From the NCBI RefSeq assembly GCF_047730065.1, contig NZ_CP159829.1:558001-622000 (forward strand): a DNA stretch of 64,000 bases, written 5' to 3'. The translations under genes and the position numbers were made by a program. This DNA is from Njordibacter sp028825405 (GTDB lineage Bacteria; Pseudomonadota; Gammaproteobacteria; Pseudomonadales; Balneatricaceae). Shown here one piece after another: positions 53,101 through 61,118 of this stretch; position 1 is the first letter of the stretch, and each line of letters begins with the position of its first letter. The notes beneath the pieces are model-generated. The model saw only the letters and a program-made list of their open reading frames with translations. It was not told the DNA's origin and did not search any database.

Positions 53101-54257
53101 TAAAACATGCCACCTGGCTTGGTTTTGATATTGATCAGGGCACTCTAAGTCTAGAAAGCTTGGCCGCAGATGGTGATTCAGTCACTCCTGTGCCATGGCG
53201 CATGCGCCTAACCTCAGAGCAGCTATCAGGGAAAGTGGACTATTTTGGTGCTGACCATCCGCTAGTAGTGCATGTTCATCATGCGCATTTTAATTTTCCT
53301 GAGCCGAGTGTCGACACTAATAGTGAAACTAGCACTGAAACAGTTGACGATAAAGATGTGCTAGAAAATATCGATCCCAGCAAATTTATTGATGCTGATG
53401 TGTCTATTGACGAGTTGCTTAAGAATGGAGAATCCTATGGGCAGTGGCAGTTCAAAGCTCGGCGAGTAGGCTCGCAGGTTAGCGTGCATGACATAGATGC
53501 GTATATTCGTCACAGTCATTTGCAAGGCAATCTAATTTGGAGCAAGGTCGATGGAACTCATCGTACTCAATTCACTGGACAAGTTGCATCGGATGATATG
53601 GCCAGCCTGCTTGTGGACTGGGGTTATGATCCTTCTTTCGTGGCTGAGACTGCTGCTATTGAGTTGCAGCTAGACTGGCCACGGTCTCCCTTAGCGTTTG
53701 CCATAAAAGATGCCAGTGGTGATTTAGGACTGCGGTTTATGAAAGGTAGCTTTTCGTCTACGCCTAATGCAACTTCAGGTTTAAAGGTATTGGCCTTGCT
53801 GGATATGAGCAGGCTTATTAGACGCGTTAAGTTGGATTTTTCTGATATTCTTCAACCGGGTTTTAGTTTTGATAGTATTACTGCTCACTATCGTTTTGGT
53901 CAGGGTGTCGCAACTACTTTGTCGCCGGTCACACTAAAGTCTACGGCATTAAATTTATCTTTGGACGGGTGGATTGATTTTAAGCAGCGCCAAGTGGACA
54001 ATAATTTAATTATTACCTTACCCGTAGCAGAAAAGTTGCCATTAGCGGCCCTGATAGCCGGTCTACCGCAGCTAAGCGGTATGATTTACATCGTTAATAA
54101 ACTCATTGGCGATGAGCTATCTACCTTCACGAGTGCTCGCTATAGTGTTTCGGGTTCGCTTGATAATCCGGATGTCAACTTAGTGAGAATATTCGACAAA
54201 GACTATCAAAATCAGTCGGTGCAGGAGCGTATTGAAAATGTCATCCCCACCCAGTAA
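50139..54257 (+). CDS. yhdP: AsmA-like protein YhdP (TIGR02099 family)
   Basis: This 1372-residue protein has one N-terminal membrane helix (about residues 10-28) and a long periplasmic beta-rich body ending in the AsmA-like domain (FDSITAHYRFGQGVATTLSP, VSGSLDNPDVNLVRIFD). YhdP, TamB and YdbH are thought to bridge the envelope and carry phospholipids to the outer membrane. The position between rng and a nitrilase gene is conserved. The length is in the family range. Confidence 0.92.
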   Translation: MLAKMNHWLMAIGCGLLVLLAVAFSWLRLGIDHHPFYHQWVEQEVSKAIGQTLKLESFQVKLVGTDLQLSLAGIETAEGLNLSHLDLGVHLWDSLQADVLHLSHIQAEGLSLSLSQQENGSWLPQATSETPNKNFPQLMLAVAARVPQFLLQDISLTLIPHSAEPISLPQLSAQVSMTDVSSEGTTRISVSLHGNENTKTEGDDIEAEVEGQVTLDLNNSQLINIMMGDNVDHNLKTMIERAQIYLRSDDLKMVPLVALLEPDQTLFHLKRLQVSGQYWLDFQAEQGLKLITRKSHAVLETATDKVNLEGDLNLISLLEGEAVFNWNLANWTLTGEALSGQINGIALPLTELQVNKINHQVMLLSPKLHLADTQKVLNTLKNIPTKINLPIQSLAPEGWLHEAQLYLDAQLPQDFLFTGKLQQVSIKAWSGVPHIEQADGRIWLNRLGGRVMINDTDGLQMRMTQLTSSSWQFDGFKGEVNWYYGAKVNRFSSSTMALELAQGQVNLKMSASFPRKGSKAEPFMQLTLGAQDLDLAALPSLLPDLLLGETLGDWLTTAAPKGTLAEAALIYNGRPGNLSNASGIMARSMPMTAYVQASSLRYHQDWPQIESLSADLTLDQKGAVVNVREGRVEHSQTTQSVQGWQIEVPTYALVSKQRRYIKVSGEIAGQAAKMMTWVQQPPMKLALPSWLLALKPHGDVSLLGSVAIPFGHQAKPNYDLKLSSSNLNGYWAPLQTDIRHVELKVDLSSASNSESAGVGAGIGTIGAIEGDGRIDGQLVSFKRLSKVDLAKPWLSDLPKTILDDAHANLSAMQDGLTLEFTGRLAPNYLSTKMDQSWAQETLGSLPFVARFSTCTLLGSDCTAFSAEVDLTKADLDLPDPLHDLKQLQLLGHWQADQQNWYASIDQHQLAINLGRGKSSPKVSLLGANIAFQGATEWAQKGQWNVSGQMDSVDVAPWWEVYQQYIKPMWAGSKQDITEFVLPNIDVKIKHATWLGFDIDQGTLSLESLAADGDSVTPVPWRMRLTSEQLSGKVDYFGADHPLVVHVHHAHFNFPEPSVDTNSETSTETVDDKDVLENIDPSKFIDADVSIDELLKNGESYGQWQFKARRVGSQVSVHDIDAYIRHSHLQGNLIWSKVDGTHRTQFTGQVASDDMASLLVDWGYDPSFVAETAAIELQLDWPRSPLAFAIKDASGDLGLRFMKGSFSSTPNATSGLKVLALLDMSRLIRRVKLDFSDILQPGFSFDSITAHYRFGQGVATTLSPVTLKSTALNLSLDGWIDFKQRQVDNNLIITLPVAEKLPLAALIAGLPQLSGMIYIVNKLIGDELSTFTSARYSVSGSLDNPDVNLVRIFDKDYQNQSVQERIENVIPTQ

Positions 54258-55116
54258 GCCCAACTCAATGTCATCTGAAGCTGTCAACTTAACGCGTCAT
54301 GGGCCGGCAGTAGCAGTGGTGCAATTGGTCAGTAAACTTAGTGTTGATGATAATCTACGTGCAACAGCTGTGCTTATTCAACGGGCAGCCGAGCAGGGTG
54401 CCCAATTGGTGATGTTACCAGAAAGCTTTGCCGTTTTTGGTGACCCTCAGATGGTGGCACATGGTGCAGAGGCATCACTGCCTCAGCATGGCTTGCGCCT
54501 CTGGTTATCGCAGCAAGCTAAGGCTAATAATATATGGCTAGTTGGGGGAACTATTCCGTGTCAACAAGGCATACGAGATATAAATAAGGTGCGCTCTGCT
54601 TGTTTTGTCTACGACAGTGAAGGAGATGAAGTTGCGCGCTATGATAAGATCCATATGTTTGACGTGGACATCGAAGACAGTCATGGCAGTTATCGTGAAT
54701 CTGATACCTTTGAAGCTGGTGATCAGTTGGTGGTGATTGACACTCCAGTGGGCAAGGTCGGCTTGACCATTTGTTACGATTTACGCTTTGCAGAAATGCA
54801 TGCTAAATTGGTGGATTTGGGAGCCCAAATTATCGTCAATGGAGCGGCCTTTACCAGAACCACAGGTCAAGCGCACTGGCACACATTATTGCGTGCGCGA
54901 GCCATCGAAACCCAGTGTTACATGCTGGCAGCATCGCACGGTGGTCAGCATGATCATAGGCAAACCTTTGGCCATTCAATGATTATTGATCCATGGGGTG
55001 AGGTTTTAGTGGAGTTAGGTGAAGGCCCAGGTATCGCTGTTGCACGTATTGATCTGGACCATTTAAAGACCATAAGACGTGCCTTTCCATTGCAATATCA
55101 ACGTCGTTTGAAATAA
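54238..55116 (+). CDS. Nitrilase-family carbon-nitrogen hydrolase (Nit1/Nit2-like)
   Basis: This amidase of about 292 residues has the catalytic triad Glu (VMLPESFAVFGD), Lys (RYDKIHMFDVDI) and Cys (GLTICYDLRFAE). The motifs match the Nit1/YbeM group, which hydrolyses deaminated glutathione; the exact substrate is not proven. ATG 54238 has GGAG ten bases upstream; a TTG at 54232 is possible. It overlaps the end of yhdP by 20 bases. Confidence 0.9.
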   Translation: MSSPPSKPNSMSSEAVNLTRHGPAVAVVQLVSKLSVDDNLRATAVLIQRAAEQGAQLVMLPESFAVFGDPQMVAHGAEASLPQHGLRLWLSQQAKANNIWLVGGTIPCQQGIRDINKVRSACFVYDSEGDEVARYDKIHMFDVDIEDSHGSYRESDTFEAGDQLVVIDTPVGKVGLTICYDLRFAEMHAKLVDLGAQIIVNGAAFTRTTGQAHWHTLLRARAIETQCYMLAASHGGQHDHRQTFGHSMIIDPWGEVLVELGEGPGIAVARIDLDHLKTIRRAFPLQYQRRLK

Positions 55117-55143
55117 AAAAACCAGCAGTTGAGCTGGTTTTCT
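55116..55143. terminator. Bidirectional terminator
   Basis: AACCAGC and GCTGGTT form a 7-bp stem flanked by A-rich and T-rich tracts, between the convergent nitrilase and chemoreceptor genes. Confidence 0.75.
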
Positions 55144-55157
55144 AGACTGGCTGAGTA

Positions 55158-57764
55158 TTAAAACTCTTGCCAATCATCGTCACTTTTTATGACAGGTGCA
55201 GGTTCATGCTTGCCAGCTGGCGTGGTCATTTCTGCCAAGGCTTGTTTGCCAAATACCTGTTCTGCTGAACGCAATGGCGCGGCAGACGGCGTGTGAATTA
55301 CAGAAGCAGTCACTTTAAAGAAGGAAATTTGATCTTTAAGTGCTTTAGTTTGATCTCTTAAGGAGTAGCTTGAAGCCGACGACTCTTCAACCAACGCGAC
55401 GTTTTGTTGGTTAACATTTTCCAACTGGCCAACAGCAGAATTAATCTGGGTAACGGCAGCGGTTTGCTCTTTAGTTGCAGTGGCAATGTTTGCTACAATA
55501 TCATTAATCTGAGTGATCGATTGACTGATTGAGGTTAATGACTCACCCGTTTTGTTGACTAAGCTACGACCCTCTTTTACATTATTTGAGCTCTCATCAA
55601 TCAATACTTTAATGTCCTTTGCTGCATCCGCGGCTCGCTGAGCCAGCGTTCTAACTTCTCCTGCCACGACAGCAAATCCCCTGCCATGTTCACCCGCTCG
55701 AGCAGCTTCAACAGAAGCGTTAAGAGCTAATAAGTTGGTTTGAAAAGCAATACCCTCAATCAACGTGATAATAGGAACAATTTTAGTGCTGGATTTTTCA
55801 ATGTGGCCCATGGCCTGAACGGCCTTACTCACCACTTCTACACCGTCAGCAGAGTCTTGTTGGGTCGTTTTCACTAACTTGCTCGCTTCATTAGCCCGAT
55901 CAGTATTGTGTTCAATGGTCGCAGCCATTTCTTCCATGCTAGAAGAGGTTTCCTCCAAAGAAGCACTTTGTTCACCAGTTCGCTGAGCAAGGTCATCAGC
56001 GCCATGGGTAATTTCACTTGCGTTTGCAGCGACACTATCAGTGGCTTTCAACACGGCAGACACCGTTTTTTCCATGTTATCAACCGAGCTATTGAGTGCA
56101 GTTTTTAATTCTTCTAAACGGCCTTTATATTGCCCAGTAATACGCTGCGTTAAATTGCCATGGGCCATCTTTTCGGCCATTACAGTGGTTTCACTTAGGG
56201 CATCCGCAATGGCGTTAATGGACTTGTTAACACCCAACTTAAGTTGATCTAAGTCGCCTTGGAGAGGCGTTTCGACCCGTAAGTCAAAGTTACCTGATGC
56301 TGCCGCATTCATTACTTGGTTAATTTCACCAATGGCTTGCTCCATCGTTTTCATGGTGCTTATGAGAGTGGCACGGAAGTCAGATCCTATGGCACTTGCA
56401 CCTTCTAAGCGGTAACTAAAGTTACCCGTAGCAATGGCTTTTAGGACCTCCTCAAGGCCATTCATGGTTTTTTCTACGCTGTCAGCAGAATTATTGACAC
56501 CCTCTTTTAAAGTGGCCAGATCACCCACAAATTCAAGCTCAATACGATTTTCGAACCGACCTTTGGAGAGATCTGCCACCACCGTATTGGCAGCACCGAT
56601 GGCGTGTTGTAAGGATTCTAAATGCTGGTTGACTGCGTTAGCCATTTGACCAATTTCATCAGTTGAGACGATATCAGTCACTCGCAGGGAAAAGTCACCC
56701 GAGGCATCGATCTTCTTGAATAATTGAGACAATGACAAAATGGGACGCCTTATTGAACGCGACATAAAAAAGGCCAATATATAAATAAGCACACTACCGA
56801 TTATGCCAATTTTAAAGGCTAAGACTTTAAGTTCTTGCATAGGTGCAAAAGCTTCAGCTCTGTCAACCTCTGCAATCAAAGCCCATTGACTGCCCAATAT
56901 ATTAACAGGGGTATATGACGAAAGAACTGGATTGCCATTGTAGTTCATAATGGTGCTAGAGCCACTTTGGCCTGCAAGCCCAGCTTTCGTTGAGTCAGAA
57001 TCAATACTACCCTCCTGAGGGTTGGCAAACGACGCTTCGACTGAATGGTTGATGGGGTCAAGGAATGAATCAGAGCGCATTAAATGGTCAGCACCCACCA
57101 AATAGCTTTCCCCTGTTGATCCCATTCCAGATCGCTCAGCCATGATTTTGTTAATGCTATCAGTTGAAATCTCCAGGGCCACAACCGCTTTTATTTTGCC
57201 TGCAGCATTGGTAATCGGTTGAGCAATAAAACTAGCAGGGACGCCGCTGGAGGGTGCATAGGCTTCAAAGTCGGCAAAGCCAAATTCGCCAGTGGCCATG
57301 ACGTCACGGAATAATCGACCTAAACTAGACTCCGCATATGCGCCATTGATAAGGTTAGATTGGTAGTCAGTCTTCTTAGTGGCTGTATAGCCAACATAGC
57401 CATCTGTCTTAATAATAAAGAGGTCGCGATAACCGTATGTTTCAATGTAGGCGTTGAAGTGGGCGTTCTCTTTACCAGACAGATTTAGATTGGCACACAT
57501 GTTTAGTGGACACATGTACATGTGCGGTCGAATGGTTTTGCTAAGTATAGCGAGATCTTCTTGTGTTGATTTAAAGTAGTCTTCTATTTGTCCTTTTTTA
57601 ATGCTGCGAACCGTTTCAAGCTGGTTTAATGACTGTTTTTCTAAAGCTTTGGAGGCACTATCCAAAGTAGTTAGACCCAAAACCATAAGTGGGATAATCC
57701 CCACCAGCAAAAAAGCAGCAATCAGTTTCTTACTGATGCTTATTTTAGCGAACAAACTCGGCAT
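55158..57764 (-). CDS. Methyl-accepting chemotaxis protein with multiple HAMP-like units
   Basis: This 868-residue chemoreceptor has a first membrane helix (about 12-32), a periplasmic dCache-type sensor domain (about 35-305, FNAYIETYGYRDLFIIKTDG), a second helix (about 312-335) and HAMP with repeated HAMP-like units (about 336-590, recurring GNFxxRxE/L segments). The signalling domain follows, with hairpin tip IEGIAFQTNLLALNASVEAA. The C-terminus DDDWQEF resembles the CheR-tethering pentapeptide of high-abundance receptors. The ligand is unknown. A candidate FliA promoter lies upstream at 57789-57815. No che or flagellar genes are in the window. Confidence 0.93.
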   Translation of the reverse strand: MPSLFAKISISKKLIAAFLLVGIIPLMVLGLTTLDSASKALEKQSLNQLETVRSIKKGQIEDYFKSTQEDLAILSKTIRPHMYMCPLNMCANLNLSGKENAHFNAYIETYGYRDLFIIKTDGYVGYTATKKTDYQSNLINGAYAESSLGRLFRDVMATGEFGFADFEAYAPSSGVPASFIAQPITNAAGKIKAVVALEISTDSINKIMAERSGMGSTGESYLVGADHLMRSDSFLDPINHSVEASFANPQEGSIDSDSTKAGLAGQSGSSTIMNYNGNPVLSSYTPVNILGSQWALIAEVDRAEAFAPMQELKVLAFKIGIIGSVLIYILAFFMSRSIRRPILSLSQLFKKIDASGDFSLRVTDIVSTDEIGQMANAVNQHLESLQHAIGAANTVVADLSKGRFENRIELEFVGDLATLKEGVNNSADSVEKTMNGLEEVLKAIATGNFSYRLEGASAIGSDFRATLISTMKTMEQAIGEINQVMNAAASGNFDLRVETPLQGDLDQLKLGVNKSINAIADALSETTVMAEKMAHGNLTQRITGQYKGRLEELKTALNSSVDNMEKTVSAVLKATDSVAANASEITHGADDLAQRTGEQSASLEETSSSMEEMAATIEHNTDRANEASKLVKTTQQDSADGVEVVSKAVQAMGHIEKSSTKIVPIITLIEGIAFQTNLLALNASVEAARAGEHGRGFAVVAGEVRTLAQRAADAAKDIKVLIDESSNNVKEGRSLVNKTGESLTSISQSITQINDIVANIATATKEQTAAVTQINSAVGQLENVNQQNVALVEESSASSYSLRDQTKALKDQISFFKVTASVIHTPSAAPLRSAEQVFGKQALAEMTTPAGKHEPAPVIKSDDDWQEF

Positions 57765-57788
57765 GATGTCCTTCTCCGTGTCGAATAA

Positions 57789-57815
57789 TTAGCAGAAACT
57801 AGTACAAAAACTTGA
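57789..57815 (-). promoter_or_regulatory. Candidate sigma-28 (FliA) promoter of the chemoreceptor
   Basis: On the minus strand TCAAGTTT (57815-57808), exactly 11 bases, then TCTGCTAA (57796-57789) matches the E. coli consensus TAAAGTTT-N11-GCCGATAA at 12 of 16 positions, 25 bases before the ATG. Confidence 0.45.
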
Positions 57816-57849
57816 TTGAACACTCTAGTCTTATCAATAGATTACACCC

Positions 57850-57868
57850 CTAGCCAGTTCATGGCTAG
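57850..57868. repeat. Inverted repeat downstream of the fadN-like gene
   Basis: CTAGCCA-GTTCA-TGGCTAG is a perfect 7-bp hairpin between the fadN-like gene and the chemoreceptor. It lacks a T run but could terminate the upstream operon. Confidence 0.4.
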
Positions 57869-57982
57869 TGTGTCTGCAACAGTTCATGCCTAGGGCGAAG
57901 TTTAACAATGCAAAAGAACTGTTACTGCACAGCCTAAATTAGGTGCTGCGCACCTAATAGCTAGTTAACGATCAATGTTGTG

Positions 57983-60313
57983 CTAATTTCTTATCGGACT
58001 GCCTAGGTCAAGCATACTTACAATGCGAGCTTGGGTATCCTTAGAGCGGGCTAAGCGCAAAAATGACTCCCGTTCGGCATCAAACAAATCCTGCTCACTC
58101 ATCATGGTATTAGGTTTGACTTTGCCACCGGTAAAAATACGGGCTAGTTCGGTACCTACCGCGACGTCGTGGGCAGTAATTTTTTGTTGATCTTCGGCTT
58201 CGAACAACCAATCCATCATTTCCCTATACGTATCTTCACCTGCCATTGGCAGTGGTTGGCGGGGTTTTGCTTTTTTGACGCGATCCAGTTGTGATAATGC
58301 TTCACCTAATAACCGGTCTCGGTTCATCATGTATTGATCTTCTGGGTACAGCATAGCTTGCTCAGTAGCTTCTATGGGGGACGTTGCTGTCCAACCATAT
58401 CCCAAAATCATAAACGCTTTCCATGCCGCAGCTTTCATATCGCCAAGTACTTCATACCAACGGTATAGATACTCTTTACAGCCCCCTCCACCTGGCACAA
58501 CGCCAACGCTTGATTCGACTAAGCCCATGACAGAATTCGCATGTCCAATGACATGGTCAGCGGCTAACACTACTTCAAAACCTCCGCCAATAGACATGCC
58601 CGCCGGTGCAGCAATGACCGGTAAGGGACACTCATTAATGGCGTGCATTGTTTGTTGAAAATGATTTAGGAAGTCATCCATACCCTTGTAATCTTGGGTT
58701 TCAAAGAACTCGCGAAAGGCAACTAGATTTACTCCACAGGAAAAATGTTGGGCGTCATTGTGAATCACAACACCTCGCAGTTGGCGCTGCTGTGCCTGCT
58801 CAAGCGCATGGCGAATAACATCCATAGACTCACTATCTAGGGCGTTAGCCTTGGAATGAAATTCTATAATAGCTGCCCCATCATACTCAAACCAACTGGC
58901 TTTAGCATTACTATACTGAGCCGTTAGGGTTTGGCGTAATTCAGAAAAACGCAGTACACCAGTGGGTCTGTTAATTGGAGCATATTGGCCCTCTTGTTCT
59001 AAGCTGCATAATTGCTGGTCAATGACTTGATAGAAACCTTGTTGTTTAGCTGCCAATAAAAGCATGGGCGCGACCTGACGGTTTTCTTTTTGCATACGCT
59101 CAACCACTCGCTGAGCACCAATCTGATCTAATAACTCAAAGGGGCCATAAATCCAGTTATAGCCAAGTTTCATAGCGTCGTCGATGGGTAGAATGTTGCG
59201 ACCAATTTCTGGGATCAGGGCAGCTGCGTAATTCAATGTGCTCGACAAGACTTGCCATGCAAAACGACCATATGCGCTATCGTCATCTAATAATACAGCA
59301 ACGCCTTGAACTTCTGCTTGTTGCGCCATTGGCAGTTGCAAACGGGCTGTCGTTTGATACGTACCATCAGTTAAGTTCAACATTTGTTTACCAGCGTCTG
59401 TATCTCGGTAAAATCCTTGACCTCCTTTATTGCCAGTTTGTCCGTTAGCCACCATTTTTGTCATTAAAGGAATAGGCTGAGCATATTGGTGAAACTCGTC
59501 CTCTGCTGGCAATATACTTTCGAGGCTCTTTGCCACATCAGCCATAAGGTCAATGCCGATTAAATCATACAAGCCAAATACGCCAGTTTTAGGAATGCCC
59601 ATGGGGCGGCCAAATAATGCATCCGCCTCAGCGGGAGATAAACCCATATCAAAGGCCGTATGCAAGGCACATTGGATGGCAAATACGCCCACTCGATTAC
59701 CTAAAAACCCCGGTGTGTCTTCACATACCACAACGCCCTTACCCAAATTACTTTCACAAAATTGCTCTAAGGTCTTAACCACTTCATCACTGGTATGTTC
59801 GCCCCGCACCAGCTCTAATAAACGCATAAAACGCACAGGGTTAAAAAAGTGTGTAATAGCAAAGCGTTCGCAAAAGGCTTGAGGCATGCCCTGAGTCAGC
59901 AAACTGATGGGGATGGTGGACGTATTTGAAGTAATAATGGTGTTTGCGCCAGTCATCACATCTATGCGCTGGTATAAGGCTTGTTTAATGTCCAAACGCT
60001 CAACTACGGCTTCGGCTACCCAATCACAATCTGCAAGTTGCTCAAAGTCATCCTCGGTGTTGCCACAGTGAATAAGTTGACCCGCTTCATTACTCATTAA
60101 ACCTGGAGCATTCGGGTTGTTGAGGCGCTTAAATCCACGTTCAGCTAAAGCATTAACACTGTCTCCAGCGCTGGGAAGATCTAATAGCCAGACTTCTACT
60201 CCAGCATTGGCCACTTGACCCGCAATGCCTGCGCCCATTGTGCCAGCACCAATGACTGCAACTTTCTTGATGGGTGATGCTGCAGACAACGAATTATTAA
60301 TCAACTTGGCCAT
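57983..60313 (-). CDS. fadN: 3-hydroxyacyl-CoA dehydrogenase/enoyl-CoA hydratase fusion, FadN-like
   Basis: This 776-residue bifunctional beta-oxidation protein has its domains in FadN order, the reverse of FadB and FadJ. Residues about 15-330 form the dehydrogenase, with NAD motif GAGTMGAGIAG and catalytic His in THFFNPVRFMRLLELV. About 470-700 form the crotonase domain, where both catalytic Glu are kept (GGGFEVVLAAD and LVESSVGVVPGGGG). It would hydrate enoyl-CoA and oxidise 3-hydroxyacyl-CoA. It is the last gene of an operon with dmdA-like, metY and hydrolase genes, two bases after the hydrolase. A role in degrading the CoA-linked three-carbon products of DMSP is inferred; general fatty-acid oxidation is the alternative. 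Confidence 0.9.
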   Translation of the reverse strand: MAKLINNSLSAASPIKKVAVIGAGTMGAGIAGQVANAGVEVWLLDLPSAGDSVNALAERGFKRLNNPNAPGLMSNEAGQLIHCGNTEDDFEQLADCDWVAEAVVERLDIKQALYQRIDVMTGANTIITSNTSTIPISLLTQGMPQAFCERFAITHFFNPVRFMRLLELVRGEHTSDEVVKTLEQFCESNLGKGVVVCEDTPGFLGNRVGVFAIQCALHTAFDMGLSPAEADALFGRPMGIPKTGVFGLYDLIGIDLMADVAKSLESILPAEDEFHQYAQPIPLMTKMVANGQTGNKGGQGFYRDTDAGKQMLNLTDGTYQTTARLQLPMAQQAEVQGVAVLLDDDSAYGRFAWQVLSSTLNYAAALIPEIGRNILPIDDAMKLGYNWIYGPFELLDQIGAQRVVERMQKENRQVAPMLLLAAKQQGFYQVIDQQLCSLEQEGQYAPINRPTGVLRFSELRQTLTAQYSNAKASWFEYDGAAIIEFHSKANALDSESMDVIRHALEQAQQRQLRGVVIHNDAQHFSCGVNLVAFREFFETQDYKGMDDFLNHFQQTMHAINECPLPVIAAPAGMSIGGGFEVVLAADHVIGHANSVMGLVESSVGVVPGGGGCKEYLYRWYEVLGDMKAAAWKAFMILGYGWTATSPIEATEQAMLYPEDQYMMNRDRLLGEALSQLDRVKKAKPRQPLPMAGEDTYREMMDWLFEAEDQQKITAHDVAVGTELARIFTGGKVKPNTMMSEQDLFDAERESFLRLARSKDTQARIVSMLDLGSPIRN

Positions 60314-60315
60314 GA

Positions 60316-61116
60316 TTATGTCTCTAAAGATTGGATAAATTTTTTCATTAGGTTGAGGCTTTCTTTGGGCGCTTCCATTGGCAACATATGCCCACTGTCA
60401 GCAATAATCTGTGCGGCTGTGTTTAAGTCCAATGCGAGCTTCAAGCCTTCTTTTTTGGGAGTCATGCGGTCCTGTGCCGCTAGAATGACGCAACTAGGGC
60501 AACCTACGTTGGCAAGTTGGAGAGCCTTTTCAGCACCTTTTTCATATGCATTGCATGCGATTAAGTCTATTGCGAGAGGGTTATTTGCCATAATCCGAGT
60601 GCCAATACCAATGGGCTGCATGCCAGGTACTGAGCTCGCACCGTATTGATGTGGGCTACCAAAACCCCACTGCAGCATCATTTCGGCGGCAATTTTGGGG
60701 TTGGATTGTGCCGTTTCAACTAAGGCTGGATTCACAGGTATGGCGCTAGCAGTGGCAAGAGCGGTGATAGATTTAAGTCGATCACCGAGTAAACCTGCAG
60801 CTTCTAAAGCCACTAAAAATCCTTGGGAATGTCCTACTAAGTGGACCTTGTCTACCTTGGCGGTGTCCAATGCTCGCACAAGCCAAGCTGCCATGAGTTC
60901 GATACTAGTGAGGGCTTCGCCCTCAGATAAGCTATGGGCGGGAAAGTCGGGAGCAAATACACTATAACCGTGGAAGGCAAACCAGCGTGCCTGCAGGGCC
61001 CAGCACCGGTGATCGGTGCCTGAACCGTGTAATAAAACGACTGTGGGTAAATGGGCTGCAAATGGTTTTCCACCAGTGGCAATAAACGTATTAGCGTTAT
61101 CAACTTGAATATACAT
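60316..61116 (-). CDS. Alpha/beta hydrolase
   Basis: This 266-residue alpha/beta-fold hydrolase has an oxyanion segment LLHGSGTDHRCW, the nucleophile elbow GHSQGF (Ser), an acid in LAAQDRMTP and His in DSGHMLPMEAP. There is no signal peptide. It sits two bases from both metY and the fadN-like gene, so it is part of the same transcript. Its substrate is unknown; a thioester or ester formed in sulfur-compound degradation is a speculative option. Confidence 0.87.
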   Translation of the reverse strand: MYIQVDNANTFIATGGKPFAAHLPTVVLLHGSGTDHRCWALQARWFAFHGYSVFAPDFPAHSLSEGEALTSIELMAAWLVRALDTAKVDKVHLVGHSQGFLVALEAAGLLGDRLKSITALATASAIPVNPALVETAQSNPKIAAEMMLQWGFGSPHQYGASSVPGMQPIGIGTRIMANNPLAIDLIACNAYEKGAEKALQLANVGCPSCVILAAQDRMTPKKEGLKLALDLNTAAQIIADSGHMLPMEAPKESLNLMKKFIQSLET

Positions 61117-61118
61117 GT

